Origin: Paracoccus shandongensis
GTDB taxonomy: Bacteria; Pseudomonadota; Alphaproteobacteria; Rhodobacterales; Rhodobacteraceae
Reading direction: 5' to 3'
Assembly: GCF_017315735.1 (NCBI RefSeq)
Contig: NZ_JAFLRK010000028.1
Coordinates: 1 to 48,237 of the forward strand
DNA: 48,237 nt
Shown: in pieces, positions 8,633-16,477 of the stretch
Position numbering within the stretch: the stretch's first letter is position 1
Layout: every line of letters begins with the position of its first letter
Program-made: the position numbers and the translations under genes
Notes under the pieces: model-generated
The model's database searches: none
Seen by the model: the letters and a program-made list of their open reading frames with translations, nothing else
Told to the model about the DNA's origin: nothing

Positions 8633-9154
8633 ATGACCGGATGGACCGAATATCTGCTTGCCTGGGCCTGTTTCCTGGGCGCCCACATGATCCCGGCGCT
8701 GCCCGGCCCGCGCGGCTGGCTGGTGGCAAGGCTGGGACGGCGGGGATACCTGGCGGCCTTCAGCCTGCTGTCCATCGGGCTTTTGTATTGGCTGATCCTG
8801 GCGGCGGGGCGCGCGCCCTATGTGCATCTGTGGGACCAGCCGCTGTGGAGCCGCTGGCTGGTCAACATCGCCATGCCGGTGGCGATCCTGGTTGCGGCCC
8901 TGGCACGCGGCATGTCGGGGCTGGTTCTGGCCTTCGCGCTGTGGGCCGGGGCGCATCTGGTCGCCAATGGCGATCTGGCGCACGCGGTCTTCTTTGGCGG
9001 GATGTTGGTCTTTGCCCTGACGGGCGTGGCGCGGTCGGGGTTGCCGGGGGTGTTCCGGGTGACTTGGCAGCGGATCGTGCTGGCGGTGCTGGTCTGGGCG
9101 GCGCTGCTGCATCTGCATCCGCTGGTGATCGGCGTGTCGCCGCTGCCTGCCTGA
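8633..9154 (+). CDS. NnrU family membrane protein
   Basis: The 173-residue integral membrane protein has about five hydrophobic segments: residues 8-24, 37-56, 74-92, 97-125 and 147-168. It begins with a short WTEYLLAWACFLGAHMIP segment that matches NnrU, and has the GLLYWLILAAGRAPYVHLWD region of the NnrU/isoprenoid-reductase-like family. NnrU genes were first described near nitric oxide reductase genes in denitrifiers, but the biochemical role is unclear. It is divergent from the DUF4202 gene. A hairpin with arms GCCTGCC/GGCAGGC spans its stop codon (9145-9162). Confidence 0.85.
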   Translation: MTGWTEYLLAWACFLGAHMIPALPGPRGWLVARLGRRGYLAAFSLLSIGLLYWLILAAGRAPYVHLWDQPLWSRWLVNIAMPVAILVAALARGMSGLVLAFALWAGAHLVANGDLAHAVFFGGMLVFALTGVARSGLPGVFRVTWQRIVLAVLVWAALLHLHPLVIGVSPLPA

Positions 9155-9166
9155 CGGCAGGCGAAG

Positions 9167-9212
9167 GCCGGGGCGCTGCCCCGGACCCCGGGATATTTGA
9201 GGTCCAAAGCAG
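9167..9212. repeat. CCGGGATATTT hairpin element, copy 1
   Basis: It lies between the convergent NnrU and FAD-oxidoreductase genes. It consists of a hairpin, CCGGGGC-gct-GCCCCGG (9168-9184), followed at once by ACCCCGGGATATTTG. The same arrangement, with one more G/C pair in the stem, recurs at 30185-30222. The hairpin plus short T-run could serve as a terminator for the rightward NnrU gene. The match over about 35 bases at two unrelated loci marks it as a dispersed element. Confidence 0.65.
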
Positions 9213-9213
9213 G

Positions 9214-10230
9214 TTACAGGCGGAAGCCTTCGGGGATGGCGTCCCGGCCATCCAGGATCAGGTCGGCCATCACCTGCGCGATCTTGGGCGCCATGCCGAA
9301 GCCGATCTTGAAGCCGCCATTGGCGACGTAGTGGCCGGGACGGCCCGGCCAAGGCCCCAGGATCGGTGCGCGGGTCCGGGCGCGCGGGCGGGCGCCGGCC
9401 CAGCGGTCGATCACGGGGGCGTCGCGAAGGTTCGGGCAGAGGGTCCGCGCCTTGGCGATCAAGGCGTCGATCTGGCCGTCGGGGTCCAGGTGGGCGTAGT
9501 CGTTTTCCGAAGTCGAGCCTATCGCCACCGTTCCGTCGGCATGGGGCACGATATGCAGGCCGTCGGCAAAGACCTGCGGCGCGTGGGCGGCGGCGTAGTG
9601 CAGCAGCGCCGACTGGCCCTTCACGCCCTTGCCGACAGGGCGGTTCAGGTCGCGCGACAGATCGGCCAGCCCCGGGGTGCCGGTGGTCCACAGGATCGGG
9701 CCGGTGAGGGGGCCGGGGTTCTGGCCTTCGATGATCTCTCCGCCCTTGTTGCGGATGGCTTGGGCCAGGGCGGCACCGGCGGCGCGGGGTGACAGGCGGG
9801 CGGTCAGGCCGTCGAACAGCCACAGGCCCGAAGGGCTGTCGGGCGCCAGGTCGCCAACGGGGGCGTCTGTCAGGCGCATCGCGCAGTCTGCGGGCCAGCG
9901 GTCGGCAGCGGCGGCGATGCGGTCGCGCAGGGGATCCGCGTCAGTCACGGGTTGCAGCCTGCCCGTGCGCGCGTAGCCGGAGGGCAGGCCGGAGGCGACC
10001 TCGACCCCTGCCCAGAAATCCTGCGCCATCAGCAGGCTGTCCAGTTGGAAGGCCTTCTTCGGGTTCCAGTTCTCGGGCGCGTGGGGGGCCAGGGCGCCGA
10101 CATGACCGCCCGAGGATCCCGCGCCGATCCGCGCGGCCTCAATCAGGCGGACGCGGGCGCCGCGGCGGGTCATCTCCCACGCGCAGGCCAGCCCGAAGAT
10201 GCCGCCGCCGATGATCGTGACGCTTGTCAA
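9214..10230 (-). CDS. FAD-dependent oxidoreductase (DadA/ThiO/MnmC2-like)
   Basis: This 338-residue protein starts with a Rossmann dinucleotide-binding motif (IIGGGIFGLACAWEMTRRG, residues 6-24). An acidic residue at the end of the second strand (RLIEAARIG) follows, and the C-terminal FAD contact is GHYVANGGFKIGFGMAP. This is the D-amino-acid oxidase fold. The start is TTG at 10230, with GGAAAGG about eight bases upstream. It is divergent from mnmD with only 29 bases between them. In E. coli MnmC an oxidoreductase of this class is fused to the MnmD methyltransferase, so it may be the detached MnmC oxidoreductase half. A glycine/D-amino-acid oxidase is the alternative. Confidence 0.8.
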   Translation of the reverse strand: MTSVTIIGGGIFGLACAWEMTRRGARVRLIEAARIGAGSSGGHVGALAPHAPENWNPKKAFQLDSLLMAQDFWAGVEVASGLPSGYARTGRLQPVTDADPLRDRIAAAADRWPADCAMRLTDAPVGDLAPDSPSGLWLFDGLTARLSPRAAGAALAQAIRNKGGEIIEGQNPGPLTGPILWTTGTPGLADLSRDLNRPVGKGVKGQSALLHYAAAHAPQVFADGLHIVPHADGTVAIGSTSENDYAHLDPDGQIDALIAKARTLCPNLRDAPVIDRWAGARPRARTRAPILGPWPGRPGHYVANGGFKIGFGMAPKIAQVMADLILDGRDAIPEGFRL

Positions 10231-10259
10231 ACCCGGTGCCTTTCCCCTAGCTGCCGTTC

Positions 10260-10964
10260 ATGAGCGCACTACCCGATCCCGACCCCGCCCGCCACCCGCA
10301 GCTTGACTGGCGCGAGGGCGGCGTACCGGTGTCCACCCGTTTCGACGATCCTTATTTCAGCCTTGCGGGGGGATTGGCGGAAACGCGGCATGTGTTCCTG
10401 GACGGCAACGACCTGCCCGCGCGGCTGCGGCCGGGGTTCCATGTGGCGGAACTGGGGTTCGGGACGGGGCTGAACTGCCTGGCCCTGGCGCAGGTCGCCG
10501 CCGTGCCGGTCATCATGACCAGCTTCGAGGCCTGGCCGATGAGCCTGCCGCAGCTTGCACAGGCCCACGCGGGTTTCCCCGAGCTTGCGGATCTGTCGGC
10601 GCAGTTGCGGGCAGGCTGGGGGGCCAACGTGATCCGGGTGGGGCAGGTGGAACTGCGGCTGGTGATCGGCGAGGTCGCGCAGACGCTGCCGGACTGGCAG
10701 GACTGGGCGGACGCCTGGTTCCTGGACGGCTTTTCCCCTGCCAAGAACCCGGGGATGTGGACCCCCGAGATCATGGCCCATGTCGGGCGCTGCACCGCGC
10801 CGGGCGGCAGCTTCGCCACCTATACGGCGGCGGGCGCGGTGCGGCGGGCGCTGGCCGAGGCGGGCTTCCAGGTCACCCGCCGCCCCGGCTTTGGCCGCAA
10901 GCGGCACATGAGCGTCGGGGTGAAACCCTACCGCCCCACCGGCGGGATGCGGGACGGGGCATAG
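10260..10964 (+). CDS. mnmD: tRNA 5-(methylaminomethyl)-2-thiouridine(34) methyltransferase MnmD
   Basis: The 234-residue protein corresponds to the N-terminal (methyltransferase) half of MnmC. It methylates nm5(s2)U34 in the wobble position of tRNAs, using S-adenosylmethionine. The SAM-binding motif is ELGFGTGLN (residues 64-72), and the diagnostic LDGFSPAKNPGMW lies at 155-167. The N-terminus DPYFSLAGGLAETRHVFLDGN also fits. There is no clear Shine-Dalgarno sequence before the ATG, and the upstream bases hold the ribosome site of the divergent gene, so the start is less certain than the function. The 3' end overlaps the convergent rhomboid gene by 37 bases. Confidence 0.92.
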   Translation: MSALPDPDPARHPQLDWREGGVPVSTRFDDPYFSLAGGLAETRHVFLDGNDLPARLRPGFHVAELGFGTGLNCLALAQVAAVPVIMTSFEAWPMSLPQLAQAHAGFPELADLSAQLRAGWGANVIRVGQVELRLVIGEVAQTLPDWQDWADAWFLDGFSPAKNPGMWTPEIMAHVGRCTAPGGSFATYTAAGAVRRALAEAGFQVTRRPGFGRKRHMSVGVKPYRPTGGMRDGA

Positions 10965-11653
10965 ACCACTTCGGGATGCGGGGGATGGCCATGGGTGCGC
11001 GCCCAGAAGCCCGTCCCGCCAAGCCGCAGGAAGCGCGGCAAGGCCAGCGCCGCCCCGGCCAGGAAGCCGCCCGCATGGGCCCAGTAGGCGACCCCGCCCT
11101 CGCCGCCCGGCGTCGTGGTGCCGCCGAAGACCTGGATCGCCAGCCAGACGCCCAGCACCGCCCAGGCGGGCAGGGTGAAGACCTTGAAGAAGACGATGAA
11201 GATCGCGACGATATCGACCTTGGCCCGCGGAAACAGCAGCAGATAGCCGCCCATCACGCCCGCGATCGCGCCCGAGGCGCCGACCATGGGAATGGCCGAA
11301 AAGGGCTCGGCCGCGATCTGGGCGGCGGCGGCCACAAGGCCCGCGGCCAGGTAGAAGGCCAGAAAGCCCAGGCGGCCCAGCTGTTCTTCCAGGTTGTCGC
11401 CGAAGATCCACAGGAACAGCATGTTGCCCGCGAAATGCATGATCCCGCCATGCAGGAACATGTGCGTCACAAGGCCCCACAGCAGCTCGCCCTGGATCAC
11501 CGCCAGGGGATAAAGCGCCAGCCGCGTCCACAGCCATTCGCCGCCCGCGACCGCCGGCAGGGTCAGCAGGAACATCGCCGCGTTGACCGCAATCAGCCCA
11601 TAGGTGACCCAAGGCCTTTGCTGCGACGGGTTGTGGTCGCGGATCGGGAACAC
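10928..11653 (-). CDS. Rhomboid-family intramembrane serine protease
   Basis: The 241-residue protein has six or more membrane segments. The catalytic dyad is visible: Ser127 in GASGA (125-129) and His193 in WAHAGGF. The oxyanion-helix motif HFAGNMLFLWIFGDNLE starts at His73. The family cleaves membrane-anchored substrates within the bilayer; the substrate here is unknown. The start is GTG at 11653, four bases after the stop of the META-domain lipoprotein gene, so the two are cotranscribed. The C-terminal tail (PHPEVVYAPSRIPPVGR) is encoded partly antisense to the end of mnmD. Confidence 0.92.
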   Translation of the reverse strand: MFPIRDHNPSQQRPWVTYGLIAVNAAMFLLTLPAVAGGEWLWTRLALYPLAVIQGELLWGLVTHMFLHGGIMHFAGNMLFLWIFGDNLEEQLGRLGFLAFYLAAGLVAAAAQIAAEPFSAIPMVGASGAIAGVMGGYLLLFPRAKVDIVAIFIVFFKVFTLPAWAVLGVWLAIQVFGGTTTPGGEGGVAYWAHAGGFLAGAALALPRFLRLGGTGFWARTHGHPPHPEVVYAPSRIPPVGR

Positions 11654-11657
11654 CTGG

Positions 11658-12080
11658 TCAGCTTCCGCCTGCGGGGACCAGGCCGATGCGCACCTTGCCC
11701 TGGGGGTCGATCAGCGCGATGCCCTCGCCCACGCGGCGGGCGGCGGTGACGCTGCCCAGGGCGTTGCCGAAGCGCGTCTCGGCCAGGTTGCGGTCCTCTT
11801 CCGCGCAGGCCATGCGGGTCATCACCACGCCGCTGACCGTCATGGCGCCCTTGCTTTCGGTCAACTGCCCGCTGTAGCGGTTGCAAGGCGCGCGGCCGGT
11901 GACGCGGCTGCCCTCGCCCACCTCGAAGGTGACGCCCGCCGGGGCGGGGGCGCCGTCGATGCGGGCCACGGTGAAGCTGCTGCCCGGCCGCAGCATCGAC
12001 ACCGACCGCTCACCCGCGTCCTGGCAGGCGGCGAGGGATGCGGCGGCTGCAAGCGCGGCAAGGGTGCGGGGGACGGGCAT
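11658..12080 (-). CDS. META-domain (HslJ-like) lipoprotein
   Basis: The 140-residue protein has a lipoprotein signal with lipobox SLAAC (Cys19) and is expected in the cell envelope. The META domain covers about residues 35-130 and shows the family pattern GRAPCNRYSGQL with a later VVMTRMACAEEDRNLAE. The family includes heat-shock protein HslJ; molecular function is unclear. AAAGGAGAA eight bases before the ATG at 12080 fixes the start; a longer frame from 12251 has no signal peptide at its start and would run into the gabT leader. It is the first gene of a leftward operon with the rhomboid protease. Confidence 0.85.
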   Translation of the reverse strand: MPVPRTLAALAAAASLAACQDAGERSVSMLRPGSSFTVARIDGAPAPAGVTFEVGEGSRVTGRAPCNRYSGQLTESKGAMTVSGVVMTRMACAEEDRNLAETRFGNALGSVTAARRVGEGIALIDPQGKVRIGLVPAGGS

Positions 12081-12198
12081 GGCGGTTCTCCTTTCGGGCA
12101 GCATCGCCCGGCGGGGCGGTCGGCGCAAGGGCGGGCCTGTTCGGCGGGCAGCCGCTGCGCTAGCATCCCCGCAAAACCGAAAGGGAAGGGGATTTCCG

Positions 12199-13467
12199 AT
12201 GACCACCATGACCGACCGCAAGAACGCCGCCATTTCGCGCGGCGTGGGCATGACGACCCAGATCTATGCCGACCGTGCCGAGAATGCCGAGATCTGGGAC
12301 AAGGACGGCAACCGCTATATCGACTTTGCCGCCGGGATCGCGGTTGTGAACACCGGCCACCGCCATCCCCGCGTGGTCGAGGCGGTGAAGGCGCAACTGG
12401 ACCGCTTCACCCATACCTGCCACCAGGTCGTGCCCTATGAGAACTACGTCGCGCTGGCGGAACGGCTGAACGCGCTGGTCCCCGGCGATTTCGAGAAAAA
12501 GACCATCTTCGCCACCACCGGGGCCGAGGCGGTGGAAAACGCCATCAAGATCGCCCGCCATTACACCGGGCGTCCCGGCATCGTCAGCTTTGCGGGCGGG
12601 TTCCACGGGCGGACCTTCATGGGCATGGCGCTGACCGGCAAGGTCCAGCCCTACAAGGCGGGCTTCGGGCCGATGATGCCCGATGTCTGGCACCTGCCCT
12701 TCCCCAATCCGCTGCACGGCGTCAGCAAGGAAGACGCGCTGAAGGCGTTGCAGCAACTGTTCAAGGCCGACCTGGAACCCGCCCGCGTGGCCGCCATCAT
12801 CGTCGAACCCGTCCAGGGCGAGGGCGGCTTCTACGAGGTGCCGGCAGGCTTCATGGCGGAACTGCGCGCACTGTGCGACCATCACGGGATGCTGCTGATC
12901 GCGGACGAGGTGCAGACGGGATTCGCCCGCACCGGCAAGCTGTTCGCGATGGAACATCACGGGGTTGCCGCCGACCTGGTGACGATGGCCAAGGGGCTTG
13001 GCGGCGGCCTGCCCATCAGCGCCGTCACGGGCCGGGCCGAGGTGATGGACAGCCCCAACCCCGGAGGCTTGGGCGGCACCTATGCGGGCAACCCCCTGGG
13101 CGTGGCCGCCGCCCATGCCGTGCTGGACGTGATCGCCGACGAGGGCCTTTGCGACCGCGCCACTCGGCTGGGCCAGCGGCTGAAGCAGCGCCTGGCCGCC
13201 GCGCGCGACCAGATCCCCCAGATCGCCGACATCCGCGGCCCCGGCTTCATGAACGCGGTCGAGTTCAACCTGCCCGGCACCGACAGCCCCAACCCCGACT
13301 TCACCAACAAGGTCCGCGAGGAGGCGCTGAAGCGCGGCCTGATCCTGCTGACCTGCGGCGTCTACGGCAACGTGATCCGCTTCCTGGCGCCGCTGACCAT
13401 CCCCGATACGGTGTTCGAGGAGGCGCTGGACATCCTGGATGAGAGTTTGCTGGCAGCGCGGGGGTAG
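12199..13467 (+). CDS. gabT: 4-aminobutyrate aminotransferase
   Basis: This 422-residue fold-type I, class III aminotransferase moves the amino group of 4-aminobutyrate to 2-oxoglutarate. The PLP lysine is Lys265 in TMAKGLGGG, the pyridine-N partner is Asp236 in IADEVQTGF, and TTGAEAVENAIKIAR (106-120) forms the phosphate-binding loop. FHGRT at 135-139 is also typical. The start at 12199 is preceded by AAAGGGAAGGGG. No succinate-semialdehyde dehydrogenase gene is adjacent. Closely related omega-aminotransferases cannot be fully excluded. Confidence 0.9.
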   Translation: MTTMTDRKNAAISRGVGMTTQIYADRAENAEIWDKDGNRYIDFAAGIAVVNTGHRHPRVVEAVKAQLDRFTHTCHQVVPYENYVALAERLNALVPGDFEKKTIFATTGAEAVENAIKIARHYTGRPGIVSFAGGFHGRTFMGMALTGKVQPYKAGFGPMMPDVWHLPFPNPLHGVSKEDALKALQQLFKADLEPARVAAIIVEPVQGEGGFYEVPAGFMAELRALCDHHGMLLIADEVQTGFARTGKLFAMEHHGVAADLVTMAKGLGGGLPISAVTGRAEVMDSPNPGGLGGTYAGNPLGVAAAHAVLDVIADEGLCDRATRLGQRLKQRLAAARDQIPQIADIRGPGFMNAVEFNLPGTDSPNPDFTNKVREEALKRGLILLTCGVYGNVIRFLAPLTIPDTVFEEALDILDESLLAARG

Positions 13468-13610
13468 GGGCGCGGGGAACCTGGGCCTGCTGGTCCGCCT
13501 TGTTGATCGGCGGCGGGGTGGTTATCCCCCCGGCTGACGCTTATGCCTTGTCCTGTCGGCAGGATTGGGATTTGACGATCAATCCGGCTGACTCGACAAG
13601 GAACGGCTTC

Positions 13611-14192
13611 ATGGCGGAACGCAAATGCATCGGGGTGATCCTGGGGTCGATCCGGGAAGGGCGGATCAACGACCGCGTGGCATCCTGGGTGATCCGCCAG
13701 CTTGAAACCCACGGCTTTGCCACGCGCACCATCGACCCCGCCGACGCCGATCTGCTGCCGGTGCAGATGGGCGATCCTGCGGCCATCCAGCGTCTGCGCG
13801 AAAGAATGGCGAACCTCGACGGCTTCGTCATCGTGACGCCCGAATACAACCACGCCGAACCCGGCCACCTGAAGACGCTGATCGACAATGTCACCGCCGA
13901 ATGGTGGGCGCGGCCCGTGGGGCTGATCGGCTATGGCGGCATCTCGGGCGGGCTTCGCGCGGTCGAGGCGCTGCGCATCATCCTGGCGGAACTGCATACC
14001 GTCACGCTGCGCGACACGGTCAGCTTCACCTCTCCCTGGCGGAAGTTCGACGAGCTGGGCCATATCATCGACCCCAACGACGCGGCGGCGGCCGAGGCGG
14101 CGATGGCGGTCTTTGCGCACCGGCTGGATTGGTGGGTCGAGGCCCTGGCCCATGCGCGCCACGCCCGCCCCTATCACCCCGAGGACGCGTGA
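13611..14192 (+). CDS. NADPH-dependent FMN reductase family protein
   Basis: The 193-residue flavodoxin-like protein has the phosphate-binding loop [13 protein letters not shown] near residues 11-23. The family signature [21 protein letters not shown] lies in the middle, and [17 protein letters not shown] follows. Such enzymes reduce FMN or quinones with NAD(P)H; the partner is unknown. The ATG at 13611 has AAGGAA about eight bases upstream. Eleven bases separate its stop from the ABC ATPase start, so it may form an operon with the exporter. Confidence 0.88.
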   Translation: MAERKCIGVILGSIREGRINDRVASWVIRQLETHGFATRTIDPADADLLPVQMGDPAAIQRLRERMANLDGFVIVTPEYNHAEPGHLKTLIDNVTAEWWARPVGLIGYGGISGGLRAVEALRIILAELHTVTLRDTVSFTSPWRKFDELGHIIDPNDAAAAEAAMAVFAHRLDWWVEALAHARHARPYHPEDA

Positions 14193-14203
14193 AAGGACAC
14201 CCG

Positions 14204-15145
14204 ATGACCGGGATCATCCAGATCGAGAACCTGTCCAAGCAATACGGCAGCGGCACCAAGGCCCTGTCCGATGTCAGCCTGACCATCCAGGAAGGCGAGA
14301 TCATCGCCCTGCTGGGCCCGAACGGGGCGGGCAAGACGACGCTGATTTCCATCATCTGCGGGCTGGTGGTGCCGACCGGGGGCAGGGTGCTGGTGGGCGG
14401 CCACGACATCCGCACCGACTGGCGCGCCGCGCGCAAGCTGATCGGGCTGGTGCCGCAGGAAATCGCGCTGGAACCCTTTGAAAAGGTCATCAACTGCGTC
14501 CGCTTCACGCGCGGCCTTTACGGCGAGGGGCCCGACGACGCCTATATCGAACAGGTGCTGCGCAGCCTCGCCCTGTGGGACAAGCGCAACGCCATGACGC
14601 GCGAGCTGTCCGGCGGCATGAAGCGGCGCGTCCTGATCGCCAAGGCGCTGTCGCACCGGCCCAAGGTGCTGTTCCTGGACGAACCGACGGCCGGCGTGGA
14701 CGTGGCGCTGCGGCGCGAGATGTGGGAGGTCGTGGACCAGTTGCGCCGCGACGGCGTGACCATCATCCTGACCACCCATTACCTTGAGGAAGCCGAGGAG
14801 ATGGCCGACCGCATCGGCGTGATCAACCACGGGGAATTGCTGCTGGTCAAGCCCACGGCGGATCTGATGGGAGAGTTCGGCAAGAAGACCCTGACGATCG
14901 AGCTGACCGCGCCCCTGGCGATGATCCCCGACGCGCTGTCGGATCGCGGCCTGCGCCTGTCGCCCGACGGTCGGTCGCTGGCCTATGAATACGACACCCG
15001 GGCCGAACGCACCGGCATCGCGCATCTGCTGGGCGATCTGGCGGGGCAGGGGATCACCGTGCGCGACGTGTCCACCCGGCAGTCCAGCCTTGAGGAAGTG
15101 TTCATGTCGCTGGTCGCGGAACCGCGTCAGGAGGTGACGGCATGA
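14204..15145 (+). CDS. ABC-2 type exporter, ATP-binding subunit (YadG-like)
   Basis: The 313-residue ATPase has Walker A GPNGAGKT (38-45), signature LSGGM (135-139), Walker B VLFLDE (155-160) and the switch His in [15 protein letters not shown]. The C-terminal 80 residues form the extra domain typical of DrrA/YadG-like exporters. It pairs with the downstream permease, whose ATG overlaps its stop (ATGA). The substrate is unknown; polyketides, lipids or polysaccharides are handled by relatives. The ATG at 14204 follows GAAAGGA. Confidence 0.93.
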   Translation: MTGIIQIENLSKQYGSGTKALSDVSLTIQEGEIIALLGPNGAGKTTLISIICGLVVPTGGRVLVGGHDIRTDWRAARKLIGLVPQEIALEPFEKVINCVRFTRGLYGEGPDDAYIEQVLRSLALWDKRNAMTRELSGGMKRRVLIAKALSHRPKVLFLDEPTAGVDVALRREMWEVVDQLRRDGVTIILTTHYLEEAEEMADRIGVINHGELLLVKPTADLMGEFGKKTLTIELTAPLAMIPDALSDRGLRLSPDGRSLAYEYDTRAERTGIAHLLGDLAGQGITVRDVSTRQSSLEEVFMSLVAEPRQEVTA

Positions 15146-15912
15146 GCGGCGTGAACTGGCCCGGCGTCTGGGCGATCTTTCACCACGAGATGACGCGGTT
15201 CTTCCGCACGATCATGCAGTCGCTGCTGTCGCCGGTCCTGTCCACCGTCCTTTACTTCGTGGTCTTCGGCGCGGCCATTGGCGGGCGCATCCAGTCGGTC
15301 GAGGGCGTGGAATACGGCGCCTTCATCGTGCCCGGCCTGATGATGCTGACGATCCTGCAGCAATCGGTCAGCAATGCCAGCTTCGGCATCTATTTCCCCA
15401 AGTTCAGCGGCACGATCTATGAATACCTGGTGTCCCCGGTCGGCTGGATCGAGGTCACGCTGGGCTTTGTCGGCGCCGCCGCGACCAAGGCCGTGCTGAT
15501 CGCCCTGGTGATCCTGCTGACCTCGTTCTTCTTCGTGGGCGTCCATATCCTGCACCCGGTCTGGATGCTGGCCTTCCTGGTCCTGACGGCCCTGGGCTTC
15601 AGCCTGTTGGGCTTCATCATCGGGCTATGGGCGAAGTCGTTCGAGCAGTTGCAGGTGGTGCCGATGATGGTCATCACGCCCCTGGTTTTCCTGGGCGGCG
15701 CGTTCTATTCGGCCGAGATGTTGCCGCCCTTCTGGGAAGGCGTGGCCAAGCTGAACCCGGTCCTTTACCTCGTGTCGGGCTTTCGCTGGTCGTTCTTCGG
15801 GCTTGCCGACGTGCCGGTGGGCGTGTCGCTGGTCGCGGTCGGGCTGATGATCGCGGCCTGCTGCGCGGGCATTCGGTGGATCTTCGCGACGGGCTGGCGG
15901 CTGCGCGAGTGA
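15142..15912 (+). CDS. ABC-2 type exporter, permease subunit (YadH-like)
   Basis: The 256-residue membrane protein has six predicted helices. The ABC-2 core motif [19 protein letters not shown] is near residues 173-191, and [17 protein letters not shown] follows. It forms the channel for the ATPase encoded just upstream. Its last 288 bases are overlapped in antisense by the open frame of the convergent ClpP-like gene. Confidence 0.93.
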   Translation: MSGVNWPGVWAIFHHEMTRFFRTIMQSLLSPVLSTVLYFVVFGAAIGGRIQSVEGVEYGAFIVPGLMMLTILQQSVSNASFGIYFPKFSGTIYEYLVSPVGWIEVTLGFVGAAATKAVLIALVILLTSFFFVGVHILHPVWMLAFLVLTALGFSLLGFIIGLWAKSFEQLQVVPMMVITPLVFLGGAFYSAEMLPPFWEGVAKLNPVLYLVSGFRWSFFGLADVPVGVSLVAVGLMIAACCAGIRWIFATGWRLRE

Positions 15913-16365
15913 GGACTGCCGCAGGTCGCAGATGCGCGCCTGCGGATCCATGCGGACATAGTCCCGGGCGGTGATCACCTGCATCTCCATGGAACGGTTC
16001 CAGCCGCCGAACCAGCGGTCGCGGATGCCGCCCCGGTAATAATTGCCCATGATCTGATCGACATAGGGCGGGATGATCCGGGTATTGGGGATGCGCGGCG
16101 CGTGAAAGCCGATGCGCGCCTTCGGTCCCAGGCAGGCATTGGGCAGCGTTGTCAGGATCGTGCAGGCCGACCGGCAGTAACCCCGGATCCGCACCGCCTT
16201 GCCCGACCGGGCCAGCCTTTCGCGCAACTGCACCATCTGCAGCACATTGCCGCCACGGTGGTTCACCACGTCGATGAAGCGGCCGCGTTCGACAATATCG
16301 GCATGGCCGGGCGAAGCGGCGGCCAGTCCAAGGGCAAGGGTCAGGATCAGGCGAAGATGTCTCAT
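15625..16365 (-). CDS. Secreted ClpP/crotonase-fold-like protein with long antisense C-terminal extension
   Basis: The frame codes for 246 residues. It opens with a signal peptide ([22 protein letters not shown]). Residues 60-90 read [33 protein letters not shown] in spirit of the COG3904 periplasmic proteins, here cited by key residues only: Ser66 in CRSACT as nucleophile candidate and His88 in GFHAP. Residues 1-151 look like real protein; residues 152-246 are Arg-, Gln- and Pro-rich and are encoded antisense to the ABC permease. No stop occurs near 15912 in this frame. Either the gene lost its stop or the tail is translated. The N-terminal part is confident, the 3' end is not. Confidence 0.55.
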   Translation of the reverse strand: MRHLRLILTLALGLAAASPGHADIVERGRFIDVVNHRGGNVLQMVQLRERLARSGKAVRIRGYCRSACTILTTLPNACLGPKARIGFHAPRIPNTRIIPPYVDQIMGNYYRGGIRDRWFGGWNRSMEMQVITARDYVRMDPQARICDLRQSSLAQPPARREDPPNARAAGRDHQPDRDQRHAHRHVGKPEERPAKARHEVKDRVQLGHAFPEGRQHLGRIERAAQENQGRDDHHRHHLQLLERLRP

Positions 16366-16477
16366 GCGGTTTATCTTGCCGATTGGCGAGCTTGCGGGAA
16401 ATCACGTTCCGGCGAAGACTTGGCCGCGACTGCCCCTTTTCCGGCGCCGCCGAATCACCTATTTGCGGCGGATGCAC

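Noticed and set aside
8567..9823. N-terminal extension of the DUF4202 frame through NnrU and into the FAD oxidoreductase
   Set aside because: The added part has no homology-like blocks, while AAAAGGA before the ATG at 8566 and the family N-terminus give a clear start.
11881..12198. Longer N-terminus for gabT starting at 11881
   Set aside because: It would overlap the META lipoprotein gene on the other strand and lacks the aminotransferase N-terminus; AAGGGAAGGGG supports 12199.
13573..13583. Possible FNR-type site (TTGACGATCAA) before the flavin reductase gene
   Set aside because: The half-sites are too close: an FNR box needs TTGAT-N4-ATCAA, 14 bases in total.
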